This document shows positions 1 through 5,443 of a DNA stretch of 7,378 bases, piece after piece. Below the pieces are notes generated by a model. It saw only the letters and a list, made by a program, of their open reading frames with translations. It did not search any database and was not told where the DNA came from. The position numbers and the translations under genes were made by a program. The stretch spans positions 1 through 7,378 of the forward strand of contig DATEZA010000276.1 in the NCBI GenBank assembly GCA_035255945.1, read 5' to 3'. Source of the stretch: JAJPHC01 sp035255945. GTDB taxonomy: Bacteria > Acidobacteriota > Thermoanaerobaculia > Gp7-AA8. Each line of letters begins with the position of its first letter. Position 1 is the first letter of the stretch.

Positions 1-213
1 GGCAGGACGGCATCGCTGACATGCGCGAAAGCCGGCGGTCTCGGCGTCGCCGCGCGAGACGAAGAAGCGCACGTTGTCGCGCAGTGGACGGCGCGCCGGG
101 CATGACGGACGGCAGTAGATGCCGGTCGTGCGCACGGCGAAGAAGAAGCGTCCGTCGAACGAGCGGTCGCGGCGCTCGACGGCGTCCCAGGCCTGCTGGT
201 CGGAGATCGTCAT
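1..213 (-). CDS. ada: Ada-type methylphosphotriester-binding N-terminal domain, 5' part of gene (partial, left edge)
   Basis: The gene reads leftward from an ATG at 213 and is open to the edge, giving 71 residues. They match the N-terminal zinc domain of Ada/AdaA: an N-terminal helix with DQQAWDAVERRD, then SFDGRFFFAVRTTGIYCRPS, CPARRP, NVRFF and GFRACQRCRP. The four zinc cysteines are Cys34, Cys38, Cys65 and Cys68, spaced as in E. coli Ada (38/42/69/72). In that family the first of these accepts a methyl group from DNA methylphosphotriesters, turning the protein into an activator of the alkylation-repair regulon. What follows is outside the window: an AraC-type DNA-binding domain would be expected, with either an O6-methylguanine methyltransferase domain (Ada) or an AlkA-type glycosylase domain. 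The type therefore cannot be decided. The gene lies 33 bp downstream of the HNH gene on the same strand. Only a weak GAG precedes the start. Family assignment is secure; full architecture is not. Confidence 0.9.
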   Translation of the reverse strand, partial: MTISDQQAWDAVERRDRSFDGRFFFAVRTTGIYCRPSCPARRPLRDNVRFFVSRGDAETAGFRACQRCRPA

Positions 214-246
214 GCTCGACAAGGTAGATCTGTTGGAGGGCGTCGG

Positions 247-732
247 CTATCCGTTTCTTGCCGTCGAAGTCGGGCCGCAGCCGACGGCTTCGCCGCGGCC
301 GGCGGCTGCCGCCGTTGCAGCTGGCGACTGCGTCGCAGCTGAACGGCGGCGTGTTCTTGTGCGCAGCTCCGCAGTTACTTGGCGGTGGCAGGGGATGCAG
401 AGTGTTCGCAGATTCTCCAGGTTCGAATCGCCGCCTTCGACCACCGGCACGATGTGATCGGCTTCCCACCACGTCTTTCGGCCGCGGAACGCGAGGCCTT
501 CCTGCTGCAGGCGTTTAATTTCGCGCATGCGCTGCGCGAACGGCAAGCGCATCACGCGGCGGCGAAGGCGCACTGTGTCGAGTCCGCAGATCGCGCAGAT
601 GCCGCGATCGCGCTCCAGCACGCAGTCGCGCAGGTAACTCGTGCTCGAACGGAGACGCCACTCGTGCACGCACGCATCGGAACAGAACGTGCGGCGCCGG
701 CCGCCTACCACACCCTTGCACCATCGGCACAT
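247..732 (-). CDS. HNH endonuclease family protein with N-terminal zinc-ribbon-like motif
   Basis: A 161-residue protein, counted from the ATG at 732. An in-frame TTG at 774 would add 14 residues but would run into the divergent BON gene, and the first zinc cysteine pair follows directly after the ATG, so the ATG is preferred. Residues 2-21 hold a CxxC...CxxxC motif (Cys2, Cys5, Cys17, Cys21) followed by the VHEWRLR segment typical of small bacterial HNH proteins. The HNH core has Cys46/Cys49 (CAICG), Asp92-His93 (ADHIVP), Asn104 or Asn107 (SNLENLRTLC), Cys112/Cys115 and the final His116 (CIPCHR). The two CxxC pairs probably bind a structural zinc beside the catalytic metal site. The tail after about residue 125 is Arg/Ala-rich low complexity. 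It is divergent from the BON gene (35 bp between starts) and upstream of ada. Biological role is unknown: such proteins can be lone nucleases, and nothing here shows a restriction partner. Confidence 0.85.
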   Translation of the reverse strand: MCRWCKGVVGGRRRTFCSDACVHEWRLRSSTSYLRDCVLERDRGICAICGLDTVRLRRRVMRLPFAQRMREIKRLQQEGLAFRGRKTWWEADHIVPVVEGGDSNLENLRTLCIPCHRQVTAELRTRTRRRSAATQSPAATAAAAGRGEAVGCGPTSTARNG

Positions 733-753
733 TTTGTGAGTGTACGCCGGAGC

Positions 754-760
754 GAGGAGG
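754..760 (+). promoter_or_regulatory. Strong Shine-Dalgarno for the BON gene
   Basis: GAGGAGG lies 7 nt before the ATG at 768. It is the clearest ribosome-binding site in the window and fixes the first start of the five-gene plus-strand block. Confidence 0.8.
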
Positions 761-767
761 TTCTCGG

Positions 768-1283
768 ATGGCAAACGATTATCGCGACAGGTATCGCAAT
801 GATCGGCTTCGCGGACACGACCGTTACGACCGTTTCGATCGCGGCGACTTCGAGTCGCGTCTCAATGACGAGCCCAGCCGCGGCATGTTCGGCTACGAAG
901 GCGAGGGGTTCATGTACGGCCGCGGCCGCGACACCGACTTCGGCCTCGGTATGGACAGCGCGCGTCCGAACTTCCGCGGCATCGGTCCGAAGAATTACGA
1001 GCGCTCCGACGACCGCATCCGCGAAGACGTCTGCGAGCGGCTCTCGCAGGACGAATACGTCGACGCGCACGACATCGATGTCGCGGTCAGCGGCGGCGTC
1101 GTCACGCTGAGCGGCACCATCGACGAGCGCGGCTCGAAGCGGCGTGCGGAAGACATCGCGGAATCGGTCGGCGGCGTGCGCGACGTGCAGAACCAGTTGC
1201 GACTGGCGCAGCAACCGGACGCGCGCGATACGACGGGGAGTGAGGGTGGCGGAACGAAGATGCCGCGGACGCCGCGCCGCTAG
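768..1283 (+). CDS. BON-domain protein, cytoplasmic, with basic/acidic low-complexity N-terminus
   Basis: A 171-residue protein starting at ATG 768 behind a strong ribosome-binding site. The N-terminal 35 or so residues are very rich in Arg, Asp and Tyr; residues about 40-80 are Gly-rich and end in the IGPKNYERSDDRI lead-in. Residues about 80-146 form a BON domain (REDVCERLSQDEYVDAHDI, VAVSGGVVTLSGTI, then RRAEDIAESVGGVRDVQNQL). BON domains occur in OsmY-type periplasmic stress proteins, secretins and potassium-binding proteins, and are thought to bind membranes or ligands. No signal peptide is visible, so a cytoplasmic location is inferred. It opens a tightly packed plus-strand block with the lipoprotein-like, NRAMP-like and PRC-barrel genes. 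The next start lies inside its 3' end. The domain is secure; the function is not known. Confidence 0.88.
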   Translation: MANDYRDRYRNDRLRGHDRYDRFDRGDFESRLNDEPSRGMFGYEGEGFMYGRGRDTDFGLGMDSARPNFRGIGPKNYERSDDRIREDVCERLSQDEYVDAHDIDVAVSGGVVTLSGTIDERGSKRRAEDIAESVGGVRDVQNQLRLAQQPDARDTTGSEGGGTKMPRTPRR

Positions 1284-1560
1284 CGCGCTCGTCTGCTGCG
1301 TGCTATCCGCCGTCTGCTGTCTCCGCTGCAAACAAGACGCGGATGAGCAACTGCAGAAATCCGCGCGCTCCTGGCGCAGCTCGCTCGCGCTCGTGCAGGC
1401 CGAGGAAAAAGAGCACAACGTGCCGGCGAAGTATGTGAAGCAGGTCGGCGAGCTCGCGTCGAAGAATCTTTCGAAAGAACTGAAGCAGCCGGACATCAAG
1501 CCGGAGACGCGGCACGACGCGGAAGCCGTCGTCGTGCTCGCGAACGAGGCGTCGAAGTGA
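1246..1560 (+). CDS. Small exported or lipoprotein-like protein of unknown function
   Basis: The open frame extends further upstream, but the GTG at 1246 is chosen because GGGGAG (1235-1240) lies 5 nt before it and it places a basic segment directly before a hydrophobic stretch. A GTG at 1240 is the alternative. The 104-residue product begins with an Arg-rich n-region (residues 4-10) and a hydrophobic core ALVCCVLSAVCC (residues 14-25) containing several cysteines. Cys24, Cys25 or Cys28 could be a lipidated cysteine, but the lipobox is not canonical (SAVC). The mature part is charged and helical-looking (QKSARSWRSSLALVQAEEKE, then VPAKYVKQVGELASKNLSKE). No family is recognised. It overlaps the BON gene by 38 bp and the transporter gene by 4 bp (GTGA), which indicates coupled translation. 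Export is inferred from composition only. Confidence 0.65.
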   Translation: MAERRCRGRRAASALVCCVLSAVCCLRCKQDADEQLQKSARSWRSSLALVQAEEKEHNVPAKYVKQVGELASKNLSKELKQPDIKPETRHDAEAVVVLANEASK

Positions 1561-2780
1561 AGGGCAAAGAGCTGCTCAACGTCGCCCTCGGCGTCATCAC
1601 GAGCATCGGCGGCTTCCTCGAAGTCGGCTCGATGGCGACATCCGCCGCGGCCGGCGCCGACTTCGGCTTCCGGCTGATGTGGGTCATCGTCTTCTCGACG
1701 TTGTGTTTGATTTTTCTGATCGAGATGTCGGGCCGGCTGGCCGCCGTTTCGAAGCGGACGCTCGTCGACGCCGTGCGCGAACGATTCGGCTTCGTCTTCA
1801 CCATCATTCCGCGATCGCTCGAGCTCCTGGTCAATCTGCTCGTGCTCGCGGCGGAGATCGGAGGCGTCTGTCTCGCACTGAAAATCGTCACCGGCATTCC
1901 GGTCGCGGCGTGGGCGATTCCGGTCGGCCTGCTGATCTGGATCGTGCTCTGGCTCGGCACGCTGGAGTGGCTCGAGAACACGACGGCGATCCTCGGACTG
2001 ATGACCGTCGCCTTCGTCGTCGCGGCGTGGAAGCTTCATCCCGATCCGCACGAAGCGCTGCGCGGGCTGATTCCGCACGGCGCTCCGCACGACGCCGCGC
2101 GCTATTGGTTCATCGCCGTCAGCATCGCCGGCTCGACCATCTCGCCGTACATGTTCACGTTCTATTCATCGGGCGCCGTCGAAGAAGAGTGGACCGAGGA
2201 GAGCCTCGGCGCGAATCGCATGACGGCGATCATCGGGATGGGCTTCGGATGCCTGATGTCGATCGGCGTGCTGATCGTCAGCGCGATGATCTTTTCGCCG
2301 AAGGGCATTCACATCGACTCGTACGAACAGCTCGCGGTCGTTCTCTCGCCGGCGCTCGGACGCTGGGGATTTCCGCTGTTCGTCGGATCGCTCGGCGTCT
2401 GCTGCTTCGGCGCGGCGATCGAGCTCGCGCTCTCGACTGCGTACATCCTCGGCCAGACCTTCGGCTGGAACTGGGGCGAGAACAGCGAGCCGAGAAATGG
2501 GGCGCGCTTCGCGGCGACGTACACCGCGATCGTGATTCTCGGCGCGCTGCTCATGTGCACCGGCATCGATCCGCTGAAGCTGACGATGTTCTCGATGGCG
2601 CTGACTGCGGTGATTCTGCCCGCCGTCGTCGTGCCGTTTCTGCTGCTCGTGAACGACGAGCATTTCGTCGGCGAGCATCGCAGCGGATGGATCGGCAACA
2701 CGGTCGTGGTGGTTGTCGTGCTCGTGGCGTCGGTCATCGCGATCGTGGCCATTCCGCTCGAGCTCGCGGGAGGCAGCTGA
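1557..2780 (+). CDS. NRAMP-fold (SLC11-related) transporter with non-canonical metal site
   Basis: A 407-residue protein with about ten hydrophobic helices. GTG 1557 overlaps the previous stop as GTGA and has GAGG (1546-1549) 7 nt upstream. The NRAMP fold is recognised from the TM1 region (ITSIGGFLEVGSMATSAAAG, residues 14-33, followed by DFGFRLMW), the TM6 region (SIAGSTISPYMFTFYSSGAV, residues 189-208) and the TM10 region (FSMALTAVILPAVVVPFLLL, residues 345-364). Family members import Mn2+ or Fe2+ with protons, using Asp and Asn of DPGN in TM1 and Met of MPH in TM6. Here those positions read E22-V23-G24-S25 and S196-P197-Y198, so the Asp, Asn, Met and His are all replaced. The soft-metal methionine is thus missing, as in NRAMP-related Mg2+ carriers (NRMT) and the plant Al3+ carrier Nrat1. 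Classical Mn/Fe transport is unlikely and the true substrate is unknown. Two PRC-barrel genes follow directly. Confidence 0.85.
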   Translation: MKGKELLNVALGVITSIGGFLEVGSMATSAAAGADFGFRLMWVIVFSTLCLIFLIEMSGRLAAVSKRTLVDAVRERFGFVFTIIPRSLELLVNLLVLAAEIGGVCLALKIVTGIPVAAWAIPVGLLIWIVLWLGTLEWLENTTAILGLMTVAFVVAAWKLHPDPHEALRGLIPHGAPHDAARYWFIAVSIAGSTISPYMFTFYSSGAVEEEWTEESLGANRMTAIIGMGFGCLMSIGVLIVSAMIFSPKGIHIDSYEQLAVVLSPALGRWGFPLFVGSLGVCCFGAAIELALSTAYILGQTFGWNWGENSEPRNGARFAATYTAIVILGALLMCTGIDPLKLTMFSMALTAVILPAVVVPFLLLVNDEHFVGEHRSGWIGNTVVVVVVLVASVIAIVAIPLELAGGS

Positions 2781-3136
2781 TGGAGCTCGTGCGCGACATC
2801 CTGGACAAACAGATCCGCGGCCGGCATGGCGAGAAGCTCGGCAAGGCCGACGGGATCATTCTCGAATTGCGCGAGCACAAGCCGCCGCGTGTTGCATTCA
2901 TCGAGCTCGGCTCCGCGACATTCGCGCGCCGCATCGGACGGCGCTTCGAACGCTGGGCGGTGTGGCTCAATCGCAAGCTGCACGTGCGGCGCGCGCGCTA
3001 TCGCATCGACTTCGGCAAAGTGAAGGACCACGAGCTCGACCTGGACGTCGACATCGATCCGCTGCCGTCGCCGGCGTGGGCGTGGGAGCGCTGGACGCGC
3101 GAGCACATCATCGAACGGATTCCATTCGCGAAATGA
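2780..3136 (+). CDS. PRC-barrel-like protein, first of two
   Basis: A 118-residue protein whose ATG shares its first base with the TGA of the transporter gene (TGATG), so translation is probably coupled. The N-terminal 45 residues resemble a PRC barrel: MELVRDILDKQIRGRHGEKL, then GKADGIILELREHKPPRV and the AFIELG strand. Typical PRC signatures are the start with a short strand plus conserved D/K and the 'G.k.Gkv.giil' turn. The middle is strongly basic (RRIGRRFERW, LNRKLHVRRARYR). The C-terminal part is acidic (HELDLDVDIDPL) and ends in a Trp-rich segment (PAWAWERWTREHII). PRC barrels are small beta-barrel modules found in RimM, photosynthetic reaction centre H subunits and standalone proteins, and serve mainly as protein or RNA docking domains. 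A regulatory partner role for the adjacent transporter is an inference from gene order. Confidence 0.7.
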   Translation: MELVRDILDKQIRGRHGEKLGKADGIILELREHKPPRVAFIELGSATFARRIGRRFERWAVWLNRKLHVRRARYRIDFGKVKDHELDLDVDIDPLPSPAWAWERWTREHIIERIPFAK

Positions 3137-3465
3137 AGCGCAATTACCTGCATTTCGAGCTGCTGATCGGACGCGAGGTCGTCGATGCGAACGGCGAGAA
3201 GGTCGGGCGCATCGAGGAAGCGATCGCGCAGAAGATCGATGGGGAGTGGGTGGTGACGGAATTCCTCTGTGGCAAGTTCGGCGCGATGGAGCGCTTCTCG
3301 ATTCATCACCTCGGCAACACGCTGATGCACATGCTCGGCGCGACCGGCACGACTCCGAAGGCGCAGCGGATCAAGTGGAGCGATCTCGATCTGAGCGACC
3401 CGCAGCATCCCCGCCTGCGCCCTCATCCCCCTCGCCCCGCGCAGCGGGGAGAGGGGCAGGGGTGA
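3133..3465 (+). CDS. PRC-barrel-like protein, second of two, with repeat-derived C-terminal tail
   Basis: A 110-residue protein whose ATG overlaps the previous stop by 4 bp (ATGA). Residues 4-60 look like a PRC barrel: YLHFELLIGREVVDANGEKV, then GRIEEAIAQKIDGEWVVTEF and FGAMERFSIHHLG. The native protein probably ends near residue 95, after RIKWSDLDLSDPQHP. From about residue 97 the frame is written by the palindromic repeat at 3420-3468 (PHPPRPAQRGEGQG), and the TGA stop at 3463-3465 is part of the repeat. The last 95 bp overlap the 3' end of treZ on the other strand. It is the last gene of the plus-strand block. Its role is unknown; in this context it may act with the first PRC protein and the transporter. 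Confidence 0.75.
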   Translation: MKRNYLHFELLIGREVVDANGEKVGRIEEAIAQKIDGEWVVTEFLCGKFGAMERFSIHHLGNTLMHMLGATGTTPKAQRIKWSDLDLSDPQHPRLRPHPPRPAQRGEGQG

Positions 3466-5158
3466 GGGGCGTCGCAGCAAACAACGCCGCCGACTCCGCC
3501 GGAATGTGAGCGATGTCGACCGGCGATTCGCTCGACCAGAGCACTGTCCATTCGCCCGCGAGCAGCGGCTCGTCGAGCACTTCGAGGTGCAGATCGCGCC
3601 CGAGGTTCACGATCAACAACCGTTGCGGCCAACGCAGGAGGAAGGCGTCCTCGCTCAAAACTGCGCCGCCAATCAGCGCATCATCGATGCGCAATCGCAG
3701 CAACGTGCGATGCAACTCGATGATCGATTCGTCGCGCTCCTCCCAATCGAGCTTGCACGCTTCGAACGTCTCCCGTGCGTGCGGGGCATCGAGCTCGCGT
3801 CCGATGAGCGACGGAAACTGCTCCAGAAACTCGCGCCGTCCTTTCGCCACCGCCTCCGCCAGCTCCGGCTTGTGATCGGCGAAGTAAAGGAACGGCTTCG
3901 TCGAGCCCGACTCCTGCCCCTGAAACAGGAGCGGCAATTGCGGCTGGAGCAGGAGCAGCGCGGTCATCGCGCGGACGCGGCCGGGACTGGTCAGCTGCTG
4001 CATCCGTTCGCCGCGCGCGGAGTTCGCGATCTGATCGTGATTCTGCAGATAGGAGATAAATCGGCGCGGGTGTAGATGCAGCGACGGCATTCCGCGCGGT
4101 TTTTTCTGCCACGCGTAGAACTGCCCCTGGTAGAGAAATCCATGCTTCGCCATGGAGACGAATTCCTGCGCCGTGCCGCGATAGTCCATGTAGTACGCCT
4201 CGCGGCGGCCGGTCATGGCCACCATCGCCGCGTGATGCCAGTCGTCGTTCCACAACGCGTCGACACCCTCTACGTCGATGAGAGCCACGTCCTGTGGCTC
4301 GTTCTCCGCGGCGATGAGAATCTTCCGGCCGCCCGCCGCTTCGTGCGCGCGCTTCACGATCTCCCCGATGACCGAGTAGTCGGTGATCGATTGCGTCGCA
4401 TCGAGCCGCAATCCGTCGAGATGAAACTCGTCGATCCAGTACGCGGCGTTCTCCGCGAAGAATTCGCGCACGCCCTGCGCCTCGTAATTCAGCTCGTCGC
4501 CCCATTCGTTCTTGCGGTCGGTGAAATAGAGCGGCGTGAACCGGCGGAGATAACAGCCGTCCGGACCGAAATGGTTGTAGACGACGTCGAGGATCACGGC
4601 GAGTCCGAGCTGATGCGCCGTGTCGATGAAGCGGCGGAAGTCGTCGGGCGTGCCGTAGAGATGCGACGGCGCCCAGAGATCGACGCCGTCGTAGCCCCAG
4701 CCGAACGTGCCGGCGAATTCGTTCACCGGCATCACTTCGATGACATTGATGCCGATGTCCGCGAGCAGCGGCAGCTTCTCCGCGGCGACGGCGAACGTGC
4801 CGCCCTGCGTGAACGTGCCGATGTGCATCTCGTAAAAGCATCGCGGCTCGACTCCGTGCCATTCGCTCCACGCGAATGCCGGATCGATCACCTGCGAAGG
4901 TCCATGCGGCCCCTCGGGTTGAAAGCGCGAAGCGGGATCGGGGAAGAGCTGATCGCCGATTTTGAAGCGATAACGCGCGCCCGCTTTTGCATCCACGAGT
5001 CGCGAAAAATACCCGTCCTCATCCCGCTCGAGCTCGACCTCGGCGCCGCCTTCGATCACCACCGACAGCGCGCGGTGCTCCGGCGCCCAAACGCGGAAGT
5101 GCACACCCTCATCCGTCAATTCGGCCCCAATGGCATATCTCCGGAGTGCGGCGGCCAT
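3371..5158 (-). CDS. treZ: Malto-oligosyltrehalose trehalohydrolase (TreZ, GH13)
   Basis: A 595-residue protein. TreZ releases trehalose from maltooligosyl-trehalose made by TreY; it is cytoplasmic. An N-terminal E-set/CBM48-like domain (residues 8-100: YAIGAEL, VHFRVWAPEH) precedes a GH13 barrel. Visible signatures are YEMHIGTFTQGGTF (109-122), VIEVMPVNEFAGTFGWGYDG (139-158), region I DVVYNH (191-196), region II GLRLDATQS with nucleophile Asp253, region III AAENEP with Glu285 as likely acid/base, and region IV YLQNHDQI with Asp375; spacing fits archaeal TreZ (252/283/377). The chosen ATG at 5158 gives MAAALRRYAIGAEL. It lies in repeat DNA, but the conserved GAEL and FRVWAP segments require a start at least this far upstream; later TTG (5119) or GTG (5104) would cut them. 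Residues from about 564 onward are repeat-encoded. No treY or treX is in the window. The gene follows ahpD, but the repeat block separates them. Confidence 0.93.
   Translation of the reverse strand: MAAALRRYAIGAELTDEGVHFRVWAPEHRALSVVIEGGAEVELERDEDGYFSRLVDAKAGARYRFKIGDQLFPDPASRFQPEGPHGPSQVIDPAFAWSEWHGVEPRCFYEMHIGTFTQGGTFAVAAEKLPLLADIGINVIEVMPVNEFAGTFGWGYDGVDLWAPSHLYGTPDDFRRFIDTAHQLGLAVILDVVYNHFGPDGCYLRRFTPLYFTDRKNEWGDELNYEAQGVREFFAENAAYWIDEFHLDGLRLDATQSITDYSVIGEIVKRAHEAAGGRKILIAAENEPQDVALIDVEGVDALWNDDWHHAAMVAMTGRREAYYMDYRGTAQEFVSMAKHGFLYQGQFYAWQKKPRGMPSLHLHPRRFISYLQNHDQIANSARGERMQQLTSPGRVRAMTALLLLQPQLPLLFQGQESGSTKPFLYFADHKPELAEAVAKGRREFLEQFPSLIGRELDAPHARETFEACKLDWEERDESIIELHRTLLRLRIDDALIGGAVLSEDAFLLRWPQRLLIVNLGRDLHLEVLDEPLLAGEWTVLWSSESPVDIAHIPAESAALFAATPLTPAPLPAARGEGDEGAGGDAAGRSDRDRST
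3420..3468. repeat. GC-rich palindromic repeat between convergent genes
   Basis: The left arm 3420-3440 and right arm 3444-3468 pair around a GCA loop. The inner stem is CCCCGC/GCGGGG and the outer stem CCCTCA/TGAGGG, with one mismatch and a 2-nt CA bulge. Hairpins of this composition are scattered through many high-GC genomes as intergenic repeats, often encoding LTPAPLP...RGEG-like peptides when read through. It lies at the junction of the plus-strand block and treZ and could stop transcription in both directions, but there is no T-tract, so terminator function is only possible. It supplies the C-terminal residues of both flanking genes. Confidence 0.8.
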
Positions 5159-5251
5159 GCCGCCGCTGCTTTCAAAAGCGCGGCCATGCCGCGCGAACGG
5201 GCGGCATGGCCGCCCGTCGAAGAAGCAGCGGCGGCATGGCCGCCGCACTCC
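5143..5251. repeat. Multi-hairpin palindromic element, full copy
   Basis: This 109-bp element has terminal inverted repeats of about 29 bp (outer end GGAGTGCGGCGGCCATGCC, mirrored at the right end). It contains four GC-rich hairpins, each with a CAT or ATG trinucleotide loop: 5148-5166, 5178-5194, 5198-5216 and 5228-5246. The first and last are complementary to each other, so the whole element can fold as one large clover or cruciform. No transposase is present. It resembles a REP/BIME- or MITE-like element. It sits directly upstream of treZ and contains the treZ start codon. Family identity is unknown from this window alone. Confidence 0.85.
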
Positions 5252-5443
5252 ACCTACACAGTCGCCGCCGTCGCAAGTGCCGACGCGTTGATCACCGCTG
5301 CTTTCAAAAGCGCGGCCATGCCGCGCGAAGGGGCGGCATGGCCGCCCGTCGAAGAAGCAGCGGCGGCATGGCCGCCGCACTCCACCTACACAGTCGTCGC
5401 GAGCGCGGGCAATTCCAGCGCAAGCGCCGACGCGTTGATCACC
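5165..5443. repeat. Tandem duplication joining the hairpin element and the ahpD 3' end
   Basis: Unit 1 (5165-5296, 132 bp) and unit 2 (5297-5443, 147 bp) each consist of the same 100 bp of element plus flank, followed by the last codons of ahpD. In unit 2 these are the real ahpD codons (INASALALELPALATTV, stop). In unit 1 (5254-5296) they are a degenerate remnant reading INASALATAATV and stop, i.e. 15 bp shorter. The junction at 5290-5302 joins ahpD sequence (ATCACCGC) to element sequence (GCTGCTTTC) through a shared CCGC, which suggests microhomology-mediated duplication. Unit 1 carries the gene fragment and is probably the derived copy. Confidence 0.8.
5297..5383. repeat. Second, left-truncated copy of the multi-hairpin element
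   Basis: This matches 5165-5251 at a 132-bp offset with a single difference (C at 5198, G at 5330). It keeps hairpins at 5310-5326, 5331-5347 and 5360-5378 but lacks the first hairpin and the outer left terminal repeat. Its right end stops 2 nt before the complement of the ahpD stop codon (5386-5388), so on the transcribed strand the element begins just after ahpD ends. Confidence 0.85.

Noticed and set aside
716..745. Possible sigma-70 promoter for the BON block (TTGCAC, then a weak -10 near 740).
   Set aside because: The -10 is very poor at any acceptable spacing. The block must have a promoter near here, but the sequence does not show it clearly.
705..2090. Long minus-strand open frame opposite the BON and transporter genes.
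   Set aside because: It is an antisense frame to genes with clear protein families; its Arg/Asp-rich, low-complexity product matches nothing I recognise and is typical of high-GC shadow frames.
3420..3468. Intrinsic bidirectional terminator.
   Set aside because: The hairpin is strong, but no T-tract follows on either strand and treZ is translated straight through it, so it is listed as a repeat.
5143..5383. CRISPR-like array, because of repeated palindromic blocks at near-regular spacing.
   Set aside because: Only two units, the repeats are about 100 bp with internal hairpins, and the intervening DNA is a decayed ahpD tail, not spacers. No cas gene is present.
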